A stretch of 64,000 nucleotides of DNA from Cycas panzhihuaensis (lineage: Eukaryota; Cycadophyta). This document shows positions 56,097 to 64,000 of the stretch, one piece after another. Under the pieces are notes generated by a model, which was not told the origin of the DNA, made no database searches, and saw only the letters and a program-made list of their open reading frames with translations. The stretch covers positions 182,473,741 through 182,537,740 of the forward strand of contig CM041465.1 in assembly GCA_023213395.1 (NCBI GenBank). Reading direction: 5' to 3'. Every line of letters begins with the position of its first letter. Position 1 is the stretch's first letter. Both the position numbers and the translations under genes were made by a program.

Positions 56097-57060
56097 ATGG
56101 AAGAAATCAATGAAAAATTCCCAAATCAACATAACCAGGGAAATAAACTACAAAAAAATTTAAGGAGATTCAGGGGCTTTACTTATGAACGACATAATCA
56201 AAAGAGTTTCGAATCAGATTAGGGTCTTAGGGGAACCAAATTAACATTAGAAAATTTTGATCTAGAAGGATCAAGTAACATCCAGAGTTGGTTATTACAA
56301 ATGGAAACATACTTCCAAGTGTATGAACTATCAGATAAGGAAAAGATATCGACAACATCTCTACACTTGTATGGAAGGGCGTTAGAATGGTTTTATTGGT
56401 GGCAAAAGAACAATTTGGGCCATCCAGAATCATGGGACTATTTTAAGGCAAGACTATAAAACAATACGAAGATTCTTGGAACACCGATTATTTCGCCTAG
56501 TTAGCAAGATTACAACAAAACGTAACGGTCCAAGAATATACTGAGCAATTTCATATGTTTTAGTGTCTAATACCAGAACGAATACTAGTTGAATATATTT
56601 TGGAGACATACATCAATGGATTAAAGGGAACAAATAGATTTTGCATTAAGAATGTGAATCCCTTAAATATTCATGAAGCAATCCGATATGCGAAGAATGT
56701 AGAAGTAGAATTTAGAGAGAATAGGTCTATCTATAAGCGCAAAACTAAATCATACCAACAATAGGGATCCAATCCAAATGGGACTAGGTCAAGCACAAAA
56801 GTAGACTCACTAGTGGCAATAAAAGACATGAACGAAACAAGCAGAATCAAACATCTCAAAAGGGGGACCTGCTTCAAATGTAGAGGTAAGTGGAATAATG
56901 AAGACCAATGTTTGGTGAAGAAGGTATTTATGATCAATAATGACGAAGTGGAAATACCAAATGAAGAACAGGAAGAAGTAAACCAAATCCAAGAAGACGA
57001 AGCAAACATAGATGAACTTTTAAAAGTTGATACTGAGAATGTCCAAATTTTGCTACAAGC
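56097..57060 (+). pseudogene. Gag of chromovirus L
   Basis: ATG at 56097 begins MEEINEKFPNQHNQGNK. After a TAG the Gag core reads SNIQSWLLQMETYFQVYELS, LHLYGRALEWFYWWQKNNL and then stops again. Near 56870 the zinc knuckle reads GTCFKCRGKWNNEDQC: the His ligand (H in DHKC of element B) is Asp, so metal binding is probably lost. A Glu-rich tail follows. A 280-bp leader (55817-56096) precedes it. Confidence 0.85.
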
Positions 57061-57290
57061 CATAATGAGACAAAGTATTACACCCCGAACCCTTAGGTTA
57101 CAATGGATAATCAAAGGAGCTCCAGTTGGCATACTTGTGGATAGTGGCAGCACTCACAACTTCATTAGCAGGGCCACAACAAAGGAGTTAGGACTAAAAA
57201 TGCAATCTTTGAATACATTTCAAGTATCCATAGCAAACAGAAAAACCACTCCTTATGGAGGCTATTGTCAGAAGGTGAATTTCTAAATCA
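57061..57290 (+). pseudogene. Protease of chromovirus L
   Basis: GILVDSGSTHNFISRATTKE has the DSG active site intact near 57135, then LGLKMQSLNTFQVSIAN. A stop follows at about 57285. The same frame continues Gag, as in Ty3 elements. Confidence 0.85.
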
Positions 57291-57589
57291 GAGACTATTC
57301 AGTAAATACATGTATGTTCGCGATGCCTATAGGAGTAGAAGCAGTCTTGGAAATTTAGTGGTTATAGACCTTGGGTAATATAGTTACCAACTATATGAAC
57401 CGATTCATGTACTTCTATTAGAAAGGGTGCAAATATAGACTACAGGCACCGGCCACACCCTCAGTACAACTAATATCTTTGCATCACATGGAAAAGATAT
57501 TGAAGAAGAATCTATCTGCATGCATATTGACTTGTTACAAGATAGCGATAGAAGATGTACCAAGTGAGGTATAAAAGATCATAGATGAG

Positions 57590-58012
57590 CATAGAGTAGT
57601 ATTTGAAGAATCCCAAGGACTTTCCCCACAACGGGATTGTCAGCATTCCATTGAGTTAGTACTTAGAGTAGCCCCAATAAATATCTAGCCCTACAGACAC
57701 CCTTATCATCTGAAAAGAGAAATTGAAAATATCACAAGAGAATTAGTAAGTCAAGGATACATTGTAACTAGTTCAAGTCCATTTGCATCACCAGTCGTAG
57801 TTAATCCCAAAAAGAATGGATCATATCGAATGTGTGTAGATTATTGAGGATTGAATAAATTAACGGTGAAGAATCATTATCCTATTCCATGGATAGATGA
57901 CTTATTAGATGAAATACATGGAGCACAATATTTCTCAAAAATTGACTTACAATCAAGGTATTATCAGATTCACATCAAAGAGAAAGAAGGGAAGATTATC
58001 TTTGAACCACAA
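57590..58012 (+). pseudogene. Truncated reverse transcriptase of chromovirus L
   Basis: Reads PYRHPYHLKREIENITRELV, SSPFASPVVVNPKKNGSYRM, CVDY, a stop, GLNKLTVKNHYPIPWIDDLL and YFSKIDLQSRYYQIHIKEKE. The first RT Asp (KIDL) is present. The sequence then leaves RT after IIFEPQG, before the x-DD motif, and continues as chromodomain linker. The deletion removes about 2.4 kb by comparison with element B. Confidence 0.88.
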
Positions 58013-58156
58013 GGGATCTTAAAGATAAGAACAAAAGAACTATGGTCCAGAAAGGTCAAAGAATACCTCATTAAGTGGAAAATTTTAGATTTAGACAACA
58101 CAACATAGGAATCGAAAGAATGGGTACAACAACACCCAAATTTACCCATGCTTTGA
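58013..58156 (+). pseudogene. Chromodomain of chromovirus L
   Basis: ILKIRTKELWSRKVKEYLIK and WKILDLDNTT, a stop, ESKEWVQQHPNLPML, then TGA at 58154-58156. It matches the tail of element A at 80-222. The polypurine tract follows at 58173-58184. Confidence 0.88.
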
Positions 58157-58186
58157 AGGCAAAGCATGTTTTGAAGGGGAGGGATT

Positions 58187-58787
58187 TGTAGCATCCCAAA
58201 ATATGGTCAAAACTATACCGTGTGACCATTCAAATCGAAGGTCTCTAAATCGGAATTTTAACGGTTCAGACGAAAATCAATTCTGACATCTATAACAAAA
58301 GTTATGACCATTTGAAGATTTCAGCTTGCCAGTTTTTAGGGAAGTTTTGGCCGACTTCCAGTCTTGGTTTTGAGCAGGTTTATACTCCTTTTCTGGCCGA
58401 CTTATATTAGTATATTTGGCCACCTATTTAAGGAGGATTTGGGCCCTCATTCGGGCATCTTAGAGCCGAGTTTGGACTACTGTAAGTTTGGCTTTAAGGC
58501 TGCTATTTACTTGCCCTTAGGGCTGCACTATTTGGAGGGAACCTTGCCTTGAAGAGGGTAGTGATAGTAAGATCATTTTGGCATCTATATCATCCAGTTT
58601 TTAGTCCTTCTCTAAAGAGACACATCACTGCTCTTGCAAATAGATTTTAATTGTATTTTGGAAGCATTATTTTCTTGTGCCAAGAGGTCTGACATGTGTG
58701 ATCAGAGCACTTCATACTTCCAACAGAGTTGTTATTTTCAAAAGATTTTCCTAGGAGATTCCGTGACAAGCAAAAGTTGTTGCTTCA
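58187..58787 (+). repeat. 3' LTR of chromovirus L
   Basis: TGTAGCATCCCAAAAT...TTGTTGCTTCA. GCCGAC cores at 58350-58355 and 58396-58401 lie upstream of TATTTAA (58425-58431). Confidence 0.92.
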
Positions 58788-58804
58788 GGGGTTGTCCTGG
58801 GCAT
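58788..58804 (-). pseudogene. Start codon of Copia H gag
   Basis: The minus strand reads ATG at 58804, coding MPRT, and joins TFSNKIP at 55174 across element L. The joined frame and the conserved Gag motif downstream are the reason for choosing this start. Confidence 0.65.
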
Positions 58805-59419
58805 GAGAGCTATTTTGGGAAAGAGACCCACACTTAGGTAGAAATCCTCTCTTTTATGTTTGAACAAAACAATTCAAGTAATTAAATAAACAAGAAAAAT
58901 TTCAACTACACACCATAGTTATGAATTATTGAAAAATAGTAATGTATATTAAGTGTAAAATAGGTTTATTATTGGACATATTGTGCTTTAAAAAAAAGAG
59001 AAGGAATGTGTTCATGATAACATACTTTAGAAATAATGAATTGTAAGAATTGTGTTACATAATAGCATTGTGTTATAGTGCAAGTATGAAAGAAACGATT
59101 CTTGATGAAATTTATTTTAATATATATGTGAAATCATCAATGGTAACTACTATCTCATGCTTACAATGTCAAATCATTCCAAAGTTATAAAGAAGTTTTA
59201 ACCTTGATATACACATACATATAAAAAATTTGTTTAAAAAATAGGTTGTCTTTAGAAAAGAATGATATAGGATTACAACAAAATGAATTTATAGCAATGT
59301 TTGATAAAAAAAAAAATCTAAGGTTAAAGTATTAATATATGCATGTATATATAGAAGGAAAATATTATGTAAATGGGGCTTAAATGTTAAATATATTAAA
59401 AGTTATGTATATTAAAGGT

Positions 59420-59452
<33 letters not shown>

Positions 59453-60183
59453 AAATGATTATATACTAAGGTTATGATATATTAAGGATTGAATGTTGGA
59501 CGTTAAAGATTGAACGTTACACATTAAGAAATATACATATATTATGGATTGAGGATCGGGGTATTTACTTGCTACAGACCTGACAAAGTGTTTCAAACCG
59601 TTGAAAAGAAGAATGTGGTTGAGCTATTGATGAGGAAGGTGATCGGACGACCGTAGTGTAGGTTAGGTCTTTGCTGGTGGGGGGGGGGGGGGGGTCGACG
59701 ACTCTCCGATTTTTCTTTGTTCTCTTTTCGATGACAGTGTTCCCTTCTTCTTTCTGTGGTAGTGATGGCGATCTAGTCTAGAGGTTTTGTTGGGAGGGTT
59801 CGACGACTCTTTACCTTTCCTTTGTTCTCTTTTTGGTGGAAGCTTTCCCTTCTTTGTCTTTGTTGCAGCAATGGCGAACCGTTCCGTAGCGACAACTCTT
59901 GTTTCTGGCTCTTCACGCTTTTGTCGATGAGTAGACTTTAGCAGCCAAGGTTTTTTCTGTGTTTCTCTTCATGATGAGTTCTTTTGCTTTCTACATTTCA
60001 AATAGGCTTTGGCAGTGGGTCAAGATCGAGTTCTTTATAGGATTCTCCAAGGTTTTTTGGTTACACAGGGTTTCACAACTAGTTTGTCTGTTTTTGGTTC
60101 ACTTGCTGAAATTTTTGGGCACCAACTGTTGAAATATGTTTTGTAGAGATTTGTCTGGTTGCTTGATGATGTTTGTTACATTT
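58805..60183 (-). other. Leader of Copia H
   Basis: No coding sequence. It contains a TA/TGTA microsatellite (59418-59450), a 16-G run (59679-59694) and an imperfect direct repeat of about 110 bp (TCGACGACTCT near 59695 and 59800, each followed by TTTGTTCTCTTTT and ATGGCGA). Its 1.4 kb is long for a Copia leader. Confidence 0.6.
59679..59694 (+). repeat. Poly-G run of 16
   Basis: Sixteen consecutive G. Prone to slippage and sequencing error; its length should be treated with caution. Confidence 0.9.
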
Positions 60184-60195
60184 GCTCTGATACCA
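60184..60195 (-). other. Primer-binding site of Copia H (tRNA-iMet type)
   Basis: GCTCTGATACCA directly next to the LTR. Confidence 0.93.
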
Positions 60196-60541
60196 TGTTG
60201 GAGAATTGAAGCAGAAAAATAGATTACATAATGATAAATTGGATTACATAGACACACATCAAAAAAGCATTCAACAATTTGTGCATAGATATTTGGACAT
60301 GTGGAAAACCCCTTTGGGGAAGAAATATCACCTCAAAAATAAATAATTATATTATCAAAATGCATACTATAGTACATACGTAACCTGTCCTCGATTCTCC
60401 CTATATTTTAGGAGAGAGAATAGGACACTTTAAATAGGTTGAGTTAGGTAACCACCTAGTCAACCACATTTTAATTAATATATATAATGCATAAAGTAAC
60501 TTTATAAAGTTTACATCATAATATAGCATTACTTGATAACA
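60196..60541 (-). repeat. 5' LTR of Copia H
   Basis: TGTTGGAGAATTGAAG...ACTTGATAACA. Followed by TCTTT, which pairs with TCTCT at 36540. Confidence 0.9.
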
Positions 60542-60963
60542 TCTTTGAACCATTCCAACTGGTCAATCATGTGTCTAGATGTACTAGAATCAATAAACTA
60601 GACATCATGTGCATCTGATTGCCTTTTGAATGCAATAATGAAGAGTTTCTTTCCTATCATTGCAGATGCATTCCTTGCTAAATGTGAAATGTGTCCTCTT
60701 TGACCGGTAAGATGCTATTGTCTTTGTTATTGCTATTGTTGAGGTTGTCGCAGTGACTATTGCTACTAATGTTGTTGCTGCTACAATTCCCAACGATCTT
60801 TCTTTATATGTCCCAACTTGCCACAATAAAAACACTTCAGTTTGTACTACCCCATTGAATTTCTATGTCTTTCCTTATACATTTGATGTTTCCATCGAAC
60901 ATAGTTATTAGAACCGATTAGTTTTTTAGTAATGGATCCTATTATACCACATTTGCTTGCCAT
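60542..60963 (-). pseudogene. Gag and protease start of Copia G, gag shortened
   Basis: ATG at 60963 begins MASKCGIIGSITKKLIGSNN and YVRWKHQMYKE, the Copia Gag N-terminus. Instead of the about 200-residue UBN2 domain, the sequence goes within some 15 codons to the zinc knuckle CFYCGKLGHIKKDR, so Gag has lost its core. The last Cys of the knuckle is Arg. The protease site near 60590 reads FIDSSTSRHMIDQLEWFK, with DSG changed to DSS. The rest of the protein is at 36539 beyond Copia H. Confidence 0.85.
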
Positions 60964-62552
60964 TATAAAAGGATTTATGTTCTGTTGGGTTAGAGCCCAA
61001 CCCATTGCCTAAATCTAATCAATGATTGTTTTCTTGTTCCTATAACCGCACAAAGAAGCAAAAAAACAACAACAAAATATAATGAAATTATTGTTTAATG
61101 TCTTTAGTCTACATGCAAGTAGTGGGAGTCTACCTACTCACTTTCTCTGTGTACACACAAGTAGCTGGAATCAACTTAAAAGGGGAAATTTGCAATTTTC
61201 TTCAAAAAATTGTATAGAAGTGGTCCATGTGACCACTGTAGAAAGAAAGAGCTCAAAAAAGTATGTAGCGCTATGTTTTTTTGCTTTTCAAAATGGCTTC
61301 CATACAAGCTTGCAATGGCCTTAACCCCTTTCACTCAATGTAACCTGGGGGCTTATCACTAGACTTTAAAAAATATTAAAAATAGTTTAATTTTTTAAAA
61401 CATTAGAAAGACAAAAGTTGTTTTAAAGCCAAAGTTTTGAAAAAACATATTCCATTGAATATGCTCTACTGGGCGATGACTTCAACAAATTTTCTAACTT
61501 TTATGGTGAATTTCTCACTAATTCTTATCATATCTTTGCATGTGCAAGTTGCATGTGTGGGTTATTTGCATGCAAGTTTTTTTGTTCGCTTTTCCTTATT
61601 TTGCATGCTTTGTTTGACTATGTTTGCAAGCTCTTTTGTGTCTTTGCATGCATCTTTGCATTTGAAACGATGTATCAAGCTTTTGTCTAGCTTAGGCTTC
61701 ACGTTGGATGTTTACCAAAGACGCCCCTACTTAGCTCATTTGTGCAGACTGTGGGCCTTAAAATAGCATTTAATTGTTGTTCACATTTGGTGCTTCATTC
61801 ATGTAATGTTCAATGATGGCTTCCTTTTCACTAGTGTTCAATGTTTGCCATTTGGCATTTGCTTCGTAAGCTCTACTTGTGTCAATTTGTTATCCAACCT
61901 ATCCTTTTGGATAGCTTGCCTCAACTTTGGGCTTTCTTCTTCATAGACATCCCTACTACAAGCTTTCCACTGTGCCCTTTTGTGGGCTATTTGCTTAGTA
62001 GTCATCGATTAAAACAAAACTTATGAGAGGCCATGAGCCATCAGGAATGATTTTGCCTTTGACATAAGCCTTTTTCAAATTAGTTATGCTTGTGTTTAAA
62101 AGGGGCTATATGAATGCAAAGGTACTCGCAGATCCTTTCTCACAAACCATATAGATCTTTTGTCACGACTTGCCCCTTGCTCTAGTTTGGGCCTTTGTCA
62201 CTTGACTCCACACAATAGAATAGAATGCCCCTTGACCACAACACTTTGAAGCACTGTGCATCCATCTTCTAGTAGTTAAAACTTGCAATTCAAATATGCA
62301 TCAACAAAAAAAGCATAAATCACCTCTCCAACAAACCACCGTTGTTTTTTCTTAGGATTTGTGCCTTGGAATGACACTCACATATCACACATGTTGCTCT
62401 TGCATGCAACCTCTTCTACACAACACACTGAAACCCATAACTTCTAGCAAGAGTTTCAAAAAAAACACACAAAAAATTGATTTTTGAGCTCTCAAATTGA
62501 AACCCTACACTATCACAATTACCCGATCCAACTCCCTATTGAACCCAACCTT
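60964..62552 (-). other. Leader of Copia G
   Basis: About 1.6 kb without recognisable coding on either strand. A sequence at about 60983 opens TGTTGGGTTAGAGCCCAACC and could be the edge of a further insertion, but no partner was found. Confidence 0.5.
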
Positions 62553-62564
62553 GCTTTGATACCA
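62553..62564 (-). other. Primer-binding site of Copia G
   Basis: GCTTTGATACCA, one change from the iMet type, directly next to the LTR. Confidence 0.9.
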
Positions 62565-62880
62565 TGTTGGCATTCAAACTAGGATCAAACTGAGATAGAT
62601 AGCAATAATTACACTTGAAAATTAGTTTCAGAAGCATGTCTTGTATTCATCTTCATCTTGATAGTTTTTTGACACAACAAATATGCATATTAACACTACA
62701 ATAAATGTACTTCCCATGCAAGCTTGAAATGACACGTGTCGAATGATTGAGTAATCCCCATGACTTATAATTCAAACACATTAATAAAAAATTACTAATA
62801 GCACAACACATAAAGGTGGAGGCTTATAACTTAAAAGTTATAGGCCTAGTTGATTGTGTAAACATTAAATTCTTCTAATA
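62565..62880 (-). repeat. 5' LTR of Copia G
   Basis: TGTTGGCATTCAAACT...TTCTTCTAATA. The terminal CA has become TA by one transition relative to the left LTR. Confidence 0.88.
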
Positions 62881-62885
62881 GCACT

Positions 62886-63279
62886 AGTGACAATGGTTTT
62901 TTCTTTTGTCCTTTCATTAACCATTCTGGCCCCATCCTCTTCCTTTGGTGGTTCAATTGCTTGTTTCGGTTGTTCCTTTAAGACCTACTTTGCCATTGCA
63001 TTCTTCATTGTAGCCTCTTCACTTGCCTTATGGACATTGTGCTTCTCTACCTGTTACTTCTCTTCTTGTCTCTTTACTTCCTTTTGAAAGACTTTAACGG
63101 CCATCATATGCTCTTCCTTCTATTTCAACCTTTGCTTCTTGTGTAGACTTGATGATAACACCTAGTTTGACTTGAGCCTTCTTTAGTTGTTTAGTAGCAT
63201 TTGCTTTAATTGCTTTGTCACTTGCTCCTTGGCCTTGTGTCATCTCTTCCACCTTTGCTTCTTGGCCAACACATCTCAT
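62886..63279 (-). pseudogene. Degenerate Lys/Glu-rich coiled-coil ORF, target of Copia G
   Basis: From Met at 63279 the minus strand reads MRCVGQEAKVEEMTQGQGAS and KQLKKAQVKLGVIIKSTQEA. After a frameshift near 63115 it continues MMAVKVFQKEVKRQEEK, a stop, EKHNVHKASEEATMKNAM, a stop, and QAIEPPKEEDGARMVNERTK. Charged Lys/Glu/Gln content throughout predicts coiled coil. I recognise no family; it may be an old transposon or host gene. The minus strand just left of Copia G (below 33658) is also Lys/Gln-rich and may be its continuation. Confidence 0.45.
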
Positions 63280-64000
63280 TTTGTCTACATCTAGTGCTTA
63301 TCACATCCTCAAAACCCACTCTTATCAGATCCTCTCAGAATTGCATGTGTAGAGCATTTTAGGGAATTAAAAATTATCCTATTATCTAGCCTCAATTAAA
63401 TAATTTACTTTTTTCCCTCCAAAAATTGCTCACCTTTTTACAACTTAATTTGAATAATTTTAATATTTGCTTGATAGATATAGTTAATTATGTAGGTATT
63501 CTCTTTGACTAGAATTAATTAGGTCTTATTCTCACACCTAAATTAAGCCCTTGAAATCCACTACAAGAGGGTATCACTACAAAAATAGCTCATTAAAATA
63601 TTAACACACGGTCACCATTTACCATCGTGTCTATGGTACTTGGTCATGTTGGAACCTTGATAAGTCACCCTAGCCATAATTTGAGAACAATGTAAAGGTA
63701 GATCCATACCCTAGACCAAAAGAAACATGTTTAGTTGAGGACTACTTAGATGGATTAGCATAAATCTATTGCTAACATCTAACTTTATTAGTGGAATAAG
63801 TTAGTGGAGTTATTATAGAGGGGTTTAAAGATGAGACTTGAAAGTACATCAAGGTAGTTAAACCCTACTACATATGTTTAGATTTGGGGACTTGGTATAG
63901 AATATCAACAAAGAGAAAAGAATAATATCAATAATAAAGACTATCGGGATGAAAATATAATCCGAAGCGATAAAGAATGAATTGCTTGCATTCAAGGATT
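63280..64000. other. No supportable feature
   Basis: AT-rich sequence without ORF, LTR end or primer site that I can recognise. Confidence 0.5.

Larger units (their letters stand above)
55170..58792 (+). mobile_element. Ty3/gypsy chromovirus L, + strand, with internal deletion
   Basis: LTRs 55175-55801 and 58187-58787, primer site 55804, gag, protease and the start of RT; then a jump to the chromodomain and polypurine tract. Everything from mid-RT through RNase H and the integrase core is missing. LTRs are about 95% alike apart from a 27-bp indel near 55670. The flanks AAGGT and GGGGT share three bases, but the frame of the interrupted H gag (MPRT, then TFSNKIP) supports the site. It is the only + strand element in the nest. 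Confidence 0.9.
36540..60546 (-). mobile_element. Copia H, inserted in the protease region of G
   Basis: LTRs 36545-36889 and 60196-60541 are about 90% identical by eye, with primer site 60184-60195 and polypurine tract 36890-36900. The flanks are TCTCT and TCTTT (36540-36544 and 60542-60546), four of five matching. Copia H is itself interrupted by I (in integrase), K (in gag) and L (near the gag start), so its single polyprotein is spread over four places in the window. Confidence 0.9.
33654..62885 (-). mobile_element. Copia G, outermost element of the nest
   Basis: LTRs 33659-33973 and 62565-62880 are about 85% identical by eye, the most diverged pair here. The polypurine tract is at 33974 and the primer site at 62553. 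The coding region is split into 33987-36539 (right part of pol) and 60542-60963 (gag and protease start) by the insertion of Copia H. The protease reading resumes across the gap. The 5-bp flanks TTACT and GCACT share three bases, so the target duplication is only weakly supported. Confidence 0.88.

Noticed and set aside
55170-58792. AAGGT/GGGGT considered as a firm target duplication for L.
   Set aside because: Only three of five bases agree. The insertion site is accepted because of the interrupted gag frame, not because of these bases.
60983-61003. TGTTGGGTTAGAGCCCAACC considered as the start of another LTR.
   Set aside because: No matching partner, target duplication, primer site or polypurine tract was found; the short inverted repeat may be chance.
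18532-62564. Repeated GCTCTGATACCA sequences looked like short dispersed regulatory repeats or tRNA fragments.
   Set aside because: Each adjoins an LTR end at the place of a primer-binding site; they are functional retrotransposon sites, not separate repeats.

Overview
The window is plant nuclear DNA made almost entirely of LTR retrotransposons in several generations of nested insertion. Primer-binding sites of the plant initiator-tRNA-Met type (TGGTATCAGAGC), Ty3/gypsy chromoviruses, Tat-like gypsy elements and many Copia families occur with hardly any host gene sequence. That density, with old broken elements still recognisable, suits a very large seed-plant genome such as a conifer or other gymnosperm; the organism is an inference, and nothing here fixes the species. 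I see no RNA genes, CRISPR arrays or intact host genes. I use letters for elements.

Layout, left to right. (A) 1-826: 3' end of a Ty3 chromovirus (chromodomain, polypurine tract, 3' LTR), then a scrap of gag. 1.2-5.7 kb is degenerate sequence with small repeats. (B) 5750-11765: a complete but decayed + strand Ty3 chromovirus with a perfect TCTTC target duplication. (C) 12741-23880: a minus-strand Tat-like gypsy element (gag, protease-like region, integrase tail; no RT, RNase H or integrase core) with a perfect CCTAG duplication. Its left LTR is split by (D) 13588-18758, a minus-strand Copia with a perfect TCCTC duplication. (E) 25503-28700: three LTRs alternating with two homologous 1.1-kb non-coding interiors. 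28.7-31.7 kb is the only stretch that looks non-transposon and holds one exon-like ORF. (F) 31685 to about 32340: an isolated chromovirus LTR.

33659-62880 is one nest six elements deep in total and four levels at its deepest point. Outermost Copia G was hit in its protease region by Copia H (36545-60541). H was hit in its integrase by Copia I (38959-51647), in gag by a small non-autonomous element K (53579-54984), and at about the fifth gag codon by a + strand chromovirus L (55175-58787). Copia J (46086-51294) then entered the right LTR of I. Target duplications and reading frames that resume across the gaps support the reconstruction, and LTR similarity by eye rises from about 85% (G) to about 98% (J), as the nesting order predicts. 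G itself landed in a degenerate Lys/Glu-rich ORF.

The elements do not form a pathway. Each once encoded Gag (particle), protease, integrase, reverse transcriptase and RNase H; all now carry stops, frameshifts or lost catalytic residues. J is the youngest and keeps a 615-codon protease-integrase ORF. I found no convincing new gene system. The most unusual signals are the nest itself, the non-canonical TA...CA termini of Copia I, the about 22.5-bp periodic CCGAC-core array in LTR F, the three-LTR array, the GTAC-rich LTRs of C, and recurrent loss of a zinc-knuckle cysteine to arginine in the Copia elements.
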